Origin: JBAYIE01 sp965279165
Lineage (GTDB): Bacteria > Bacteroidota > Bacteroidia > UKL13-3
Assembly (NCBI GenBank): GCA_965279165.1
Contig: OZ257140.1
Span: 1-64,000 of the forward strand
DNA length: 64,000 nucleotides
Direction: 5' to 3'
The notes under the pieces are model-generated. The model ran no database searches. It was not told where the DNA came from and was given only the letters and a program-made list of their open reading frames with translations. The position numbers were made by a program, and so were the translations under genes. Positions within the stretch are counted from its first letter, which is position 1; the number at the start of each line of letters is the position of its first letter. Shown piece after piece: positions 9,867-19,205 of the stretch.

Positions 9867-10071
9867 TTACGCTACGATTAAATACGAGAAACACCGACCC
9901 TCCACATTTGTAAAACAAAGAGTGGAGGAAATGGCCATTTAATTAAGAAAACAGCCTGCACTCCTGTGGTTTTACATTGCGGGAGACACGCCAAAAGGAA
10001 GCAAAAACGCACTTTATTTAAAACTTATATCACCTCCATTAATGATTACGGTCAATTTAAAGTAATGCTAA

Positions 10072-10091
10072 TTAAGACATCTTTGTCTTAA
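10072..10091. promoter_or_regulatory. Inverted repeat upstream of ric (possible operator)
   Basis: TTAAGACA-N4-TGTCTTAA is a perfect 8+8 inverted repeat with a 4-base spacer, ending 15 bases before the ric ATG. Symmetric arms around four bases recall CRP/FNR-type sites, and ric genes are usually controlled by nitric-oxide or redox regulators. No such regulator is encoded nearby, so the assignment is inference. Confidence 0.4.
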
Positions 10092-10106
10092 ATTAAACCA
10101 AACCAA

Positions 10107-10814
10107 ATGACCATTGATAAAGAACAAACCGTAGCCAAAACGGTAGCCGAAGATTTTAGAACTGCCGCTGTATTTTCGAAATATGGCATCGACTTTTGTT
10201 GTAAAGGAGGAAGAAGTATTTCATCTGTTTGTGAAGATAAAGAGGTTGAAATGGATATACTATTAAACGAGTTGAAGGAAGTGGTGAGCGCACAATCCAA
10301 CAGTGGAATGGATTATTTACATATGCCGGAAGATTTGTTGGCCGATATACTGGAAAAAAAATACCACCGCGAAATCCGTGAGAAAACACCGGTAATTTTG
10401 GCTTATTTAGAAAAAGTTGTAAAAGTTCATGGCGAGCATAATCCTGAAGTGAAAGATATTTTCAATTTATTCTTTGAATCTTCAATCGATCTAGAAAATC
10501 ATATGAGGAAGGAAGAAATGGTATTGTTTCCGATAGCCAGAAACCTTCATCATACAAATAGGGTAATGAGTGAAATCGAAAAACAAGTAGAAAGTCCGAT
10601 TTCGGTAATGCATATGGAACACGAAAAAGAAGGCGACCGATTTAGAGAGATATCTCGGTTAAGCAGTTCGTATACTCCGCCGGAACATGCATGCAATACG
10701 TATCGGGTAGCCTATCAAATGTTACAGGCATTCGAAAAAGACCTTCACGAACACATCCATATCGAGAACAATATTTTGTTTCCTAAACTGGTGGCTGCTT
10801 CTAAAGCAATGTAA
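10107..10814 (+). CDS. ric: Iron-sulfur cluster repair di-iron protein (Ric/ScdA/YtfE)
   Basis: This cytoplasmic di-iron protein helps repair iron-sulfur clusters damaged by nitric oxide or oxidants. The N-terminal ScdA-type domain carries the conserved CC pair at residues 31-32 (GIDFCCKGG). The hemerythrin-like domain supplies the histidine and carboxylate ligands of the di-iron site, visible in KVHGEHNPE, DLENHMRKEE, VMHMEHEKEGD and DLHEHIHIENNILFP. Length 235 is normal. A symmetric site lies just upstream. The gene converges on bshB1 and the two coding regions overlap by 14 bases at their 3' ends. Confidence 0.92.
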   Translation: MTIDKEQTVAKTVAEDFRTAAVFSKYGIDFCCKGGRSISSVCEDKEVEMDILLNELKEVVSAQSNSGMDYLHMPEDLLADILEKKYHREIREKTPVILAYLEKVVKVHGEHNPEVKDIFNLFFESSIDLENHMRKEEMVLFPIARNLHHTNRVMSEIEKQVESPISVMHMEHEKEGDRFREISRLSSSYTPPEHACNTYRVAYQMLQAFEKDLHEHIHIENNILFPKLVAASKAM

Positions 10815-11517
10815 ATAAATTCGTAGTTCCTATCGGACGTTTAACGGTGTACCCCTCAGCATAACGAACGCCAATAAAACGACCGAAATGCATGGCCCGC
10901 GACTCCAAGTATTCGATATAATCTTTGGATGAAATCGCAGTTGCAGGCTCTTTTGATTTTGGGTCGTAAAATTGCGAGCTAAAGGCCATCACACTTTTCA
11001 TTTTTTGTTTAAAGTAAGGTGTAATGTCGATGATAATATCGGGATTGGTATAATAATCTTGAATGTAATGGTAGGTAGATTTTGGTCTCCAAGCATCCTG
11101 GTTTTTACCTTGGTACTTGGTGTTAATTTTAACCAGTCCTGATAAAAATGCCGCTTCGTGCACCAAATCTGCGGCTCTTCCGTGATCAACATGTCGGTCG
11201 AATTCGGCATTGCACAGAATAATTTCCGGTTGGTACTTGCGAATCAAGCTGATGATTTTTAACAAGTGTTTTTCGTCTTTAACAAAAAAACCATCTCGCA
11301 TTCCCAGGTTTTCTCTCACTGTAATGCCTAGTATAGCCGAAGCTGCTTTGGCTTCCTTGCTGCGCAACGCAGCATTTCCTCTGGTACCTAATTCTCCTTT
11401 GGTTAAATCAACGATTCCAACTTTCTTTCCCAACGCCATATGCGACAATAAAGTTCCGCTACAGGATAATTCTACATCATCGGGGTGGGCAGCAAATGCT
11501 AAAATATCTAACTTCAT
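10801..11517 (-). CDS. bshB1: Bacillithiol biosynthesis deacetylase BshB1
   Basis: This is a zinc-dependent LmbE-family deacetylase that removes acetyl from N-acetylglucosaminyl-malate in bacillithiol synthesis. The metal-binding AHPDD motif is at residues 10-14 and the second ligand region is FDRHVDHGRAADL, near residue 108. The C-terminal part (SQFYDPKSKEPATAISSKDYIEYLESRA, seen in pieces) matches BshB1 of Bacteroidota rather than general LmbE proteins. Length 238 is typical. The 3' end overlaps ric in convergent orientation, an arrangement that pairs low-molecular-weight thiol synthesis with Fe-S repair. Confidence 0.92.
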   Translation of the reverse strand: MKLDILAFAAHPDDVELSCSGTLLSHMALGKKVGIVDLTKGELGTRGNAALRSKEAKAASAILGITVRENLGMRDGFFVKDEKHLLKIISLIRKYQPEIILCNAEFDRHVDHGRAADLVHEAAFLSGLVKINTKYQGKNQDAWRPKSTYHYIQDYYTNPDIIIDITPYFKQKMKSVMAFSSQFYDPKSKEPATAISSKDYIEYLESRAMHFGRFIGVRYAEGYTVKRPIGTTNLFTLL

Positions 11518-11583
11518 GCGCCGAATTTAAACGAACTATGTAATATTGCATCAGAATAAATTCAAATTTTTAATTCAGTTACC

Positions 11584-12729
11584 TTGCTAAAAACGCATAA
11601 AGGATTTTTAAGAATTGGTTTCGACGCCAAACGCGCCTTTAATAACCACACAGGTTTGGGTAATTATAGTCGTTTTATTTTGTCTTCCTTATTGCAATAC
11701 CGCAAGGATTCGGAATTGCTTTTGTTTACACCCAAAACAGATCCTGCTTATGAAAATCTATTTTTAGACGATAAAAGAGTAAGCAGAATAACCCCAAAAG
11801 GAATCATTGGAAAATCATTTCCTGCTGCCTGGCGAAGTTTTACCATGGCAACCGAACTGGAAAAATACCATGCCGATGTTTTTCATGGATTAAGCAACGA
11901 ACTACCGTTAGGTATCGGTAAATTTAAAGGTAAAAAAGTGGTCACCATCCACGATTTAATTTTTATTCGTTACCCGGATTATTACAACAATATCGACCGA
12001 TATATTTACACCAGAAAGTTTAAGACGGCCTGCGACACTGCCGATGTGGTGATTGCGACAAGTGCCCAAACCAAATCGGATATTGTCGACTTTTTTAAAA
12101 TTGACCCCAAAAAAGTAACCGTCTTATTTCAAAACTGCGATGCTCGTTTTGATCGAGAAATTGGAATAGAAGAAAAGTTACGGATCAAAAATACGTACAA
12201 ATTACCTGAACAATTTATTCTTTGTGTTGGAACAATTGAACAGCGGAAAAATCAACTTACCGTTTTAAAGGCCTTCCATCAGGCAGGAATAAAAGACATG
12301 CATTTGGTTTTTGTTGGAAGGCAAACAGACTATGCAAAAGAATTAACAGATTATATAGCGTTAAATACATTGCAAAAAAAGGTTCAGTTAATTGATTTTG
12401 TAGCAATGGATGATTTGCCGGGGATTTACCAGCATGCCGAATTGTTTGTATACGCCTCCGAATTTGAAGGATTTGGTATTCCGGTTGTCGAAGCATTTAG
12501 AAGCAAGGTGCCGGTTATTTTATCAAATAGTTCATCGCTTAGTGAAGTAGGGGGTGAGGGGGCAATTTATTTCACTCCTAACAAAGTGGATGAATTAACT
12601 GCTTTGCTGCAAAATTTGCATGGAAATGATTCCGTTAAAAAATCGATTGTAGAAAAAGGGTGTAATCGTTTGGTGGATTTTGATCCTGAGGATTTAATGG
12701 AACAATTGATGCGGATATATTTGCGATGA
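11584..12729 (+). CDS. Glycosyltransferase family 4 protein
   Basis: This 381-residue GT-B-fold glycosyltransferase probably transfers a sugar from a nucleotide donor in surface polysaccharide synthesis; the acceptor is unknown. The N-terminal domain begins LRIGFDAKRAFNNHTGLGNYSR, and HDLIFIRYPDYY follows. The C-terminal donor domain has LCVGTIEQRKN and the E-x7-E element EFEGFGIPVVEAF. There is no ATG near the start: an in-frame stop at 11557 leaves TTG at 11584 as the best start, which keeps the conserved N-terminus intact. It diverges from bshB1 with a 66-base gap. Confidence 0.85.
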   Translation: MLKTHKGFLRIGFDAKRAFNNHTGLGNYSRFILSSLLQYRKDSELLLFTPKTDPAYENLFLDDKRVSRITPKGIIGKSFPAAWRSFTMATELEKYHADVFHGLSNELPLGIGKFKGKKVVTIHDLIFIRYPDYYNNIDRYIYTRKFKTACDTADVVIATSAQTKSDIVDFFKIDPKKVTVLFQNCDARFDREIGIEEKLRIKNTYKLPEQFILCVGTIEQRKNQLTVLKAFHQAGIKDMHLVFVGRQTDYAKELTDYIALNTLQKKVQLIDFVAMDDLPGIYQHAELFVYASEFEGFGIPVVEAFRSKVPVILSNSSSLSEVGGEGAIYFTPNKVDELTALLQNLHGNDSVKKSIVEKGCNRLVDFDPEDLMEQLMRIYLR

Positions 12730-12784
12730 TTGATTGGTTATAGATTTAGAAGTTTTAATATTAATTGAACCACAAGAAAGACAA

Positions 12785-15742
12785 TTAATACTTCACAATC
12801 TTTCTATAAAATCTGTTTTGTGCTTGATTTATCATAATAAAATAGGCACCGGGAATTAAGTTGGAGAGGTCAACCTGGTTTAAACCTTCTTTTAAAATGA
12901 AACTAAAAACGAAACGACCAAGTAAATCGGATATTTCCATTGCTGTTCCTTCTATAGCATTATGTGTATCTTGAACATATAAGATGTCATGAATAGGATT
13001 AGGAGATAGAATGATATTATTCGGGTTTGATTCTTGTATTGAATTGTAAGAAACAATTACATTTAGATTCGAAGAGTCAAGGCATTGACTAGCATTAATG
13101 GCATGGACGACAATTCGATTAATTCCATTAGAAATCCATTTTAATAAAACAGATGAACTACCTTGTCCTGTTTTAATAATACCTCCAAAAATTTCCCATT
13201 CATAGCTAACGCTTGGTTCATTTTTAACAGAATAAGTAGCAGTATCATTAAGTAACGCGACCTGTTTTCCAATTATATTACCAATTTCAGGTAATTGCAA
13301 TAATGTCAACACAACATTCGCTGAAGTATCTTTGCATCCATTTTTATCTGTAAGTATAACTTGATAGGCTCCATTTAAATGGGCAAGAAAAAAGGAATCA
13401 TTAGCACCGCCAATAATTTGGGATTTATACAACCATTGATATTTATAGCCGGTATCTGCTGCGATTCTAATATTCTTTCCTTCACAAAAAGTAGTTCCAT
13501 TTGTATTGTATCTTAAGGAAGTATTTGGCATTGGATTCACTTTTAATAATACAAATTCAGAATCGGTACAATTTGCTGCCATTATAATTAGTTTAACTTT
13601 ATAGGTGCCTTCACTATCAAATTTCACATTAATTGTCTGCTCTGAAGCCGTGTCGATTTGATTTTCATTAAAAATCCATTTTCGATTTATTGGACCAAGC
13701 CAAGATGTCGTATCTCTTAATAAAAAACTATTATTTTGGAGACATTGGCTCGTATTATTAGGCCACAAACCCACCTTGGGTCGAATGCTTGGGAAAACCG
13801 GCATTTCAACCGAATCTTTACAACCGTTTACTGAAGTAACTACAAGCTTAACTTGATATTCTCCGGGATTTTTATACGATTTATTGGCAACAGGAGAACT
13901 TGAGGTGTCATTATTAATTTCTCCGAAATCCCATTGCCTTGAAAATATTCCTTTTGGTATAATAGATGAGTCAATAAAAATAAAATAATTATCGGTAAAA
14001 CATTGGTAGGTTGAGTTAATGGTAAACTTTGATTTCGGACTTTGTTTCAGTTGAAGAATAAAGGTATTAGAAAATGTATAACAGTTATTATTTGTCACTT
14101 TTAAAGTATATGAACCAGAATCGTTGAGATTGCTAATTGCCGAATTGTTTTGGTTCACCAAAATTGAATTGTTTCTATACCATTGATATGTTCCATTTCC
14201 TGTTTTAGTAGTAAATAAAGTAAACTGTTGTCCTTCACAAAAATTGGTATCTGATCTGGTGCTGTTGATAGTTAAATCATTTACATATCTGGTTGTATCA
14301 GTGCCTGTAAGGTAAAAGTTACGTAAATAGTAAATATGATTAGAATCCGCATTGTATTCGAAAATAGAAATAAAGTATGGGGTGCATTTTTGTAAACCGG
14401 ATATTATTACAGAGGTACCTGTATCATTATAAACTACCCAGCTATTACTATCTAATTTTGATCCAGATTTAAATAAAGCAATTCCTGAATAATGTACATC
14501 ATCTTCTGGGAAATTATAAATCGGAGCTGTTCCACAGACTACAAGTCGTTTTTTGCCTTCTCCTTTGGTGAAATCTATTTTAAAAGAAGTACTATCTTCT
14601 TCTGAAAATTTTAAATTTGAAGATGGTTTCATAGGCACAGGATTTTTTAAATACATCAAATATCCTCCTGCTGTGTCATTATGACCCCAATACAAATTGC
14701 CATTTGGGTCACTGTAGATATGGCCTCCAAATGCACCATAAGTTATTTCTTGGTGTCCTCCAAAATCAATCCATTTTTTACCATCAAACTTTGCTATATA
14801 GGTATATCCATTACTTGCTATTGTAAATGCAGTAACATAGATATTTGAATATGGATCAGAGGAAATTTCACGAATTGCAGAGTCGGTTATTAATGTGCTT
14901 AATTCTGACCAAATTTTACCATCCCATTTGGCTACATAATGTTTGTAGTTTGCATTTTTGAAATTACCAGCTGCATATAAATTGTTATTTAGGTCCACAC
15001 TAATGGCATGAATAATTGAACCTCCTGATGAATAATTTATTTTTGGTAGTTTGGTCCATTTTAATCCATCCCATTTGGCAATAAAATAATCTCCTGTGTT
15101 TCCTTTTAAACTACCTGCAGCATAAAGATTACCTTGCTTGTCTACGCAAATGCTTGAAATGTGGCCATATGCATTTAATGCATTAGAGTCTGTTCCAACT
15201 TCTACCCATTTGTTGCCTTTCCAGGTTATTACACAATCAAATCCATATATGTTTTTTATATTACCTGATACATAAATATTACCAGATGTATCGATTACTA
15301 TTTTATCGATATCATTTCTTCTTCTAATAAGTGAGTCAGAGAATGTATTTAACTTGGACCATTTTATACCATCCCATTTAGCGATATAAGAAAACCCATC
15401 AAACCAATTTAATGAATCAGTAAAATAACCAGATACATATATATTTTGCTTACTATCATTTGATATTAAGAAACATCGTTCATTTGCATTAAGACCATTT
15501 TCACCTACTCCTACTTGAGACCAAATACAATCTTTATAGCGATAAACATTGGATTTATTTTCATGATTAATGAAAATACCAGAAACGTATAAAAAGCCCG
15601 AATCTCCTAAAACAACTTCTGTTAAATGTTGATTCGATGGTGGAATGCATAGTTTTTGCCAATTTGGTGATTGTGCTAAACAAATAATGTTTGTTGTTAG
15701 AAAAAGTAATAATAACTTTAATCGATTCATGTTTAAATACAT
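12785..15742 (-). CDS. Large secreted protein with T9SS type A sorting domain
   Basis: This 985-residue protein is predicted to be exported and then secreted by T9SS. A signal peptide covers about residues 1-24 (Met5 is an alternative start). The N-terminal third contains repeated motifs YVSGNI, YAAGSLKG, YAAGNFKN and IAKWDGLKWTKL, which look like beta-propeller blades. The middle has PKD/immunoglobulin-like repeats (QWDFGEINND; KWIFNENQID; YQWLYKSQ). The last 75 residues form a type A C-terminal domain: LSPNPIHDILYV, then MEISDLLGR, DLSNLIPGAYFIMI and FYRKIVKY. The ligand or function is unknown; an adhesive or surface role is inferred. Confidence 0.8.
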   Translation of the reverse strand: MYLNMNRLKLLLLFLTTNIICLAQSPNWQKLCIPPSNQHLTEVVLGDSGFLYVSGIFINHENKSNVYRYKDCIWSQVGVGENGLNANERCFLISNDSKQNIYVSGYFTDSLNWFDGFSYIAKWDGIKWSKLNTFSDSLIRRRNDIDKIVIDTSGNIYVSGNIKNIYGFDCVITWKGNKWVEVGTDSNALNAYGHISSICVDKQGNLYAAGSLKGNTGDYFIAKWDGLKWTKLPKINYSSGGSIIHAISVDLNNNLYAAGNFKNANYKHYVAKWDGKIWSELSTLITDSAIREISSDPYSNIYVTAFTIASNGYTYIAKFDGKKWIDFGGHQEITYGAFGGHIYSDPNGNLYWGHNDTAGGYLMYLKNPVPMKPSSNLKFSEEDSTSFKIDFTKGEGKKRLVVCGTAPIYNFPEDDVHYSGIALFKSGSKLDSNSWVVYNDTGTSVIISGLQKCTPYFISIFEYNADSNHIYYLRNFYLTGTDTTRYVNDLTINSTRSDTNFCEGQQFTLFTTKTGNGTYQWYRNNSILVNQNNSAISNLNDSGSYTLKVTNNNCYTFSNTFILQLKQSPKSKFTINSTYQCFTDNYFIFIDSSIIPKGIFSRQWDFGEINNDTSSSPVANKSYKNPGEYQVKLVVTSVNGCKDSVEMPVFPSIRPKVGLWPNNTSQCLQNNSFLLRDTTSWLGPINRKWIFNENQIDTASEQTINVKFDSEGTYKVKLIIMAANCTDSEFVLLKVNPMPNTSLRYNTNGTTFCEGKNIRIAADTGYKYQWLYKSQIIGGANDSFFLAHLNGAYQVILTDKNGCKDTSANVVLTLLQLPEIGNIIGKQVALLNDTATYSVKNEPSVSYEWEIFGGIIKTGQGSSSVLLKWISNGINRIVVHAINASQCLDSSNLNVIVSYNSIQESNPNNIILSPNPIHDILYVQDTHNAIEGTAMEISDLLGRFVFSFILKEGLNQVDLSNLIPGAYFIMINQAQNRFYRKIVKY

Positions 15743-15907
15743 ATCGAATTTAATTAAAAAATTTGAACATTATGGTTGACTCTTTAATTAAAGGTGTCGA
15801 TTAAAGCCACCTTAAGTCTTGAAGTGACACTTTATTATCTACATTACTTCAATAATTGAATCCAAATTTGATTATGAAATTATTATTTATTTAAACCAAC
15901 ATTCATC

Positions 15908-16951
15908 ATGAAAAAACATTTACTATTAATTGTTGCATTCGTAACTCTATTTTGGGGCAATATTAATGCCCAAACAGACCCCTGTGGTTGTACAACCACA
16001 AATACTGCACTTACTTATTGGTATGATACCGACCTTTTGGACTGTGATAATAATCCAATTTATATTATAATAGCATATGATTTACTTCAATGTGGACCAA
16101 ATTATGGAATTAATTTTAAAAGCGCCACTGTGACTGAAAATTATAGTTGTACTCCACCTCCCATTTATGCCGTCCAAATAACTATTTTAAATCTTAATAC
16201 ATATTATCGTCTAGCTCAACAAGAGGTGCTTGATTTATATCCAAGTGGTAGTATAATGTATTGGGTTTATCCAGCAGGGTGTTATTCAATTTCTACAATA
16301 GATTGGCCAGATAGTGCTTGTTATACTTTTCCACTTGAAGGTCCTGATACATTAATTGCGAGTGATACAATGTTTCTACAAGATAATGCTGTTTCATTAC
16401 TGCCTTGCGATGGGGAAAATTGTTGTACCTTGTCATATACTTTTAATATTGGCACAGGTATGTATGTTTACCTTTCAAGAACTTCAGACATACAATGTGA
16501 TTCCGATATGACTGACACTATTTTTAAAATTACTTGTTATGATATAAATAAAGTCCCTAGGACTATCACCGGTACAATAGTATCTCATGATCCTTGTACT
16601 TCATTTTGTAATGAAACACTTAATGCACTTATAAAAACAGACAGAAGTGATAAGGACTTATCAATTAATCAAATATCTGGCAAAGGAAAATCTATTAATG
16701 GATTTATGCCTTTACCTGATCCCTTTGATTTTTCGATAGTTCCCACAAGAGTACATGATCAAGTTATATTCTCAAATGTTAGTGATATTGCTAAAATTGA
16801 AATATTTGAAATAACAGGAAAAAAAATATTGGAACAAAATAATTTTGAAAACAATGTAATTGATGTATCTAAATTGAAAGAAGGAATATATCATATCCGG
16901 ATTTATTTTAATAACTCTGGAATTAGAACACTGAAAATATTGAAAGACTAA
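15908..16951 (+). CDS. Secreted Cys-containing protein with T9SS type A sorting domain
   Basis: This 347-residue protein has a signal peptide ending near NINAQ (residue 22). The mature region has many paired cysteines (CGCTTT, CDGENCCTLSY), suggesting disulfides, and no domain I recognise. The C-terminus is a type A T9SS domain (FSIVPTRVHDQVIF, then KIEIFEITGKKILE, VSKLKEGIYHIRIYF and TLKILKD). The gene is divergent from the larger T9SS gene to its left, separated by 165 bases, and is followed by a strong terminator. Confidence 0.75.
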   Translation: MKKHLLLIVAFVTLFWGNINAQTDPCGCTTTNTALTYWYDTDLLDCDNNPIYIIIAYDLLQCGPNYGINFKSATVTENYSCTPPPIYAVQITILNLNTYYRLAQQEVLDLYPSGSIMYWVYPAGCYSISTIDWPDSACYTFPLEGPDTLIASDTMFLQDNAVSLLPCDGENCCTLSYTFNIGTGMYVYLSRTSDIQCDSDMTDTIFKITCYDINKVPRTITGTIVSHDPCTSFCNETLNALIKTDRSDKDLSINQISGKGKSINGFMPLPDPFDFSIVPTRVHDQVIFSNVSDIAKIEIFEITGKKILEQNNFENNVIDVSKLKEGIYHIRIYFNNSGIRTLKILKD

Positions 16952-16973
16952 TGGATTCAGTATAATAACAAAC

Positions 16974-17008
16974 AAAAAAGACTGGACTTAGCATGTCAGT
17001 CTTTTTTG
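16974..17008. terminator. Terminator between convergent genes
   Basis: AAAAAAGACTG and CAGTCTTTTTT form an 11-bp stem with A and T runs on either side, so it can serve both the T9SS gene on its left and the reverse-strand regulator gene on its right. Confidence 0.85.
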
Positions 17009-17028
17009 TTTGTAAGTTATCCCATTTA

Positions 17029-17280
17029 CTAACTAATCAATTTTGCATCCTTTAACAATTGAATAATTTCATAATCAAACAATTTGCAGATTTTTAATAA
17101 TTTCCAAATACTTATTTCTTTAATTTCCCCTCTTTCAAGTTTACAATAACTGCTTTTGTCTTTATAGCCAAGTTTGAGTGCAACCCAATCAGAAGTTATA
17201 TGTTTAGAAAGCCTTAAATCACGAATAACATTACCAAGTATTTTAGCATCAAAAGGTCCTAAATGAAATTCGGTATCCAT
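17029..17280 (-). CDS. Small XRE-family helix-turn-helix regulator
   Basis: This 83-residue protein is essentially one Cro/C1-type DNA-binding domain. The recognisable parts are LGNVIRDLRLSKHITSDWVA, LGYKDKSSYCKLERGEIKEI and the closing helix IWKLLKICKLFDYEII. There is no effector domain. No obvious target gene lies in an operon with it. It converges on the T9SS gene at 15908-16951 across a shared terminator. Confidence 0.8.
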   Translation of the reverse strand: MDTEFHLGPFDAKILGNVIRDLRLSKHITSDWVALKLGYKDKSSYCKLERGEIKEISIWKLLKICKLFDYEIIQLLKDAKLIS

Positions 17281-17621
17281 ATTGATTTGTTCCAGTGAAA
17301 TTTAATGGGTAATTTTAGTTAGATACAAAATGTAAAACTAATAGGCTTTTAATTAAATTAATAAAATTGCTTGCAATCGTTATTTTTAGTTTATAGCAAA
17401 GGGTGACTATTTAAACAAATATAACCTTTATATCCTAATACAGCCTTTAATAGTGCAAATAAATACATTAAGCCTAATTTAATTTACTAATTATTGGCAG
17501 TTTGGATATCATATTTGCTACAAAGAAATAGGTGAAATCAGTTCTTAATTTTTATATCTCATTCAAATTTACTTATGATGTATCAGTCTATTATAGGTTT
17601 GAGCTCATGATAAATGCCAAA
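17281..17621. other. AT-rich gap without a gene
   Basis: I see no coding region, RNA gene, repeat or clear promoter in these 341 bases. The gap separates the XRE regulator gene from the 3' end of the thioesterase gene; both are on the reverse strand. Confidence 0.6.
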
Positions 17622-18041
17622 TCAAGTACTTATCCTATATCGTTCCATTACCCATTCCGGTAATTTCTCTGCTCGGTTGTTTTTTATATTGATAAGCGTA
17701 TACAAGAATTCCCCTTCACAACAAAGCTTGCCGGTTTGTTTATTCAGAATTTGAAATGCTACTACAACATCAGTGAGGTTCGCTTCCTTCAAGCTGGTTT
17801 TTACTATCATCCAATCTCCTAATCGCAGCGGTCGCTTGTATTGAATTGTACACGCATTAACAACCCAACCCAATCCTTTATCAAGGTATTCTTGCATCGG
17901 GTTACCGTAACATCGGTCCATCTGGTCGTACCTGGCTGCCATTACATAATCCATATACCTCGGACTATGCACATGTTGAAACATATCAATATCGTCGGGT
18001 CGTACCTGCATTTCGGTTTCGTACCAATTGTGGTTTATCAT
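17622..18041 (-). CDS. Acyl-CoA thioesterase, 4HBT hot-dog family
   Basis: This 139-residue hot-dog-fold protein resembles the YbgC/FadM-type thioesterases that hydrolyse acyl-CoA. The catalytic N-terminal motif is visible as VRPDDIDMFQHVHSPRYMDY, where Asp and His-Val occupy the usual DxxGHV positions. Conserved later elements are VVNACTIQYKRPLRLGDW and LYTLINIKNNRAEKLPEWV. Its substrate cannot be read from the sequence. It is complete and apparently transcribed alone. Confidence 0.82.
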   Translation of the reverse strand: MINHNWYETEMQVRPDDIDMFQHVHSPRYMDYVMAARYDQMDRCYGNPMQEYLDKGLGWVVNACTIQYKRPLRLGDWMIVKTSLKEANLTDVVVAFQILNKQTGKLCCEGEFLYTLINIKNNRAEKLPEWVMERYRIST

Positions 18042-18068
18042 ATTGGTAAATTTATCTAAGTTTAATAT

Positions 18069-18389
18069 TTAACCCAATTCTTTTTTTGTTCGTTTCATCA
18101 ATACCATTGTTTTATCATCACTTTTCCGGTAACCAAATTCATAACAAAAATAAAAACGTGAACCGTTGTTATTGGTCATGCTATGGGTATAGAATCCAAA
18201 ATTAAAACCACTTTGGATAAGTTTTCTGATTGGTATTTGTAGTTTCTCTGTTTCATTTGAGAACATCCTTTCCATTATTGACCTGTTTTTGCGAAGGGTA
18301 TTGTTTATTTGTCGCAGTATCGTATTGGATGCCTTTCGGCAATTATGAAAAGCAGTTCTACATTGGTCGTCACAAAATTTTTTGTCGGT
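18069..18389 (-). pseudogene. 5'-truncated copy of zinc-ribbon gene
   Basis: This is a near-identical copy of the C-terminal part of the gene at 19206-19595, from TDKKFCDDQCRTAF to its end, ending GL in place of GM-like residues (KKELG versus QKEMG). Similarity stops exactly where a REP sequence begins (18391). Upstream of that point the reading frame runs into REP-derived residues (HCKCEMTRVLTHCKCA) that replace the first zinc-binding CxxC pair, so the copy is probably non-functional. It is separated from the intact copy by the transposase cassette. Confidence 0.7.
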
Positions 18390-18390
18390 T

Positions 18391-18445
18391 CTCGCGCATT
18401 TGCAATGCGTGAGTACCCTAGTCATCTCGCATTTGCAATGCATGA
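18391..18445. repeat. Left pair of REP sequences flanking the transposase
   Basis: TCGCGCATTTGCAATGCGTGA (written here as CGCGCATTTGCAATGCGTG plus ends) at 18392-18412 and a second copy with core CGCATTTGCAATGCATGA at 18428-18445 lie just beyond the 3' end of the transposase gene. Each has an internal imperfect palindrome around TTGCAA. They are in the opposite orientation to the copies on the other side. Confidence 0.75.
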
Positions 18446-18469
18446 TTTTCGATTCAATAACCTACAACT

Positions 18470-19006
18470 TCAAAACCCATTCCACGATAAAACTTTAATA
18501 GGTGAGTCCTCACTTGCTGAACTCAACCTGTAATGTTCAGGTCTAGCAACAAGTCCTAAAGCAACAGGATTCTTGTGAATGTAAGTTTCTTTTTGGGCAT
18601 AAAATTTATCTGAATATAATTCTACTGGATGATTCGTCTCCCTCCAAAAACAAAAGTTCTTATGACGACGGCTATACATTGCTTCGTTTCTGAAACAGGT
18701 TAAAAACAACTCTCGTTTACTTTCTCTAGGATTATTCTCTATGGCAGTCACAATTGCTTTCGATGTGTATTTTTTCAAGTCCCTGAGTATAGCTCCAAGC
18801 TTATACGAAGTTGATGCGATCATGTGTACATGACTTGGCATGATGCAGTAAGCATAAATTTCAAGTCCTTTTTGTTGCTGACAAAATTGTATACTGTTTA
18901 CAAGAATATCTGAATATTCAAGCCTGACAAATACATCTAGCCATTTAACAACAGTGAAGGTTATGAAGTAACATTTACCTTCTTCCATCTTTAAAAATTC
19001 TGACAT
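18470..19006 (-). CDS. REP-associated tyrosine transposase (Y1/IS200-like)
   Basis: This 178-residue protein belongs to the TnpA-REP (RAYT) group of single-strand HUH nucleases, which move or maintain REP palindromes. It opens with GKCYFITFTVVKWLDVF. The metal-binding HxH motif is in AYCIMPSHVHMIASTS, and the likely catalytic tyrosine is in LRDLKKYTSKAIV. The C-terminal YIHKNPVALGLVARPEHYR is characteristic. The gene is intact and flanked by oppositely oriented REPs at 18391-18445 and 19049-19170. The whole cassette (about 18390-19200) lies between two copies of a zinc-ribbon gene. Confidence 0.88.
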   Translation of the reverse strand: MSEFLKMEEGKCYFITFTVVKWLDVFVRLEYSDILVNSIQFCQQQKGLEIYAYCIMPSHVHMIASTSYKLGAILRDLKKYTSKAIVTAIENNPRESKRELFLTCFRNEAMYSRRHKNFCFWRETNHPVELYSDKFYAQKETYIHKNPVALGLVARPEHYRLSSASEDSPIKVLSWNGF

Positions 19007-19048
19007 AGAATTTGAGTTGTGATTTTAAAATAGATGATTTTGTTGGTT

Positions 19049-19170
19049 GTGCATTGCAAATGCGTGGGACCTTAATGTTTAAGATTAATGTTGGCTGCTG
19101 TCACGCATTGCAAATGCGCGATAACTTCAGTTTTTTGTTGACTTCTGTCATGCATGGCAGATGAGCGATA
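19049..19170. repeat. Right group of REP sequences flanking the transposase
   Basis: Three copies in reverse orientation to the left pair: core GTGCATTGCAAATGCGTGG at 19049-19067, TCACGCATTGCAAATGCGCG at 19101-19120, and a degenerate copy, TCATGCATGGCAGATGAGCG, at 19148-19167. They lie upstream of the transposase start and complete an inverted REP arrangement around the gene. Confidence 0.75.
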
Positions 19171-19205
19171 ACTACAGTAATGTTTTTTCACTGCCTAAAC
19201 ATTAT

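Noticed and set aside
12257..12496. Reverse-strand frame inside the glycosyltransferase gene
   Set aside because: It is fully contained in a well-supported gene and has no recognisable features.
18470..19006. Ordinary IS200/IS605 insertion sequence
   Set aside because: The protein is of the REP-associated type, and the flanking elements are inverted REP palindromes, not the subterminal hairpins with TnpB typical of IS605.
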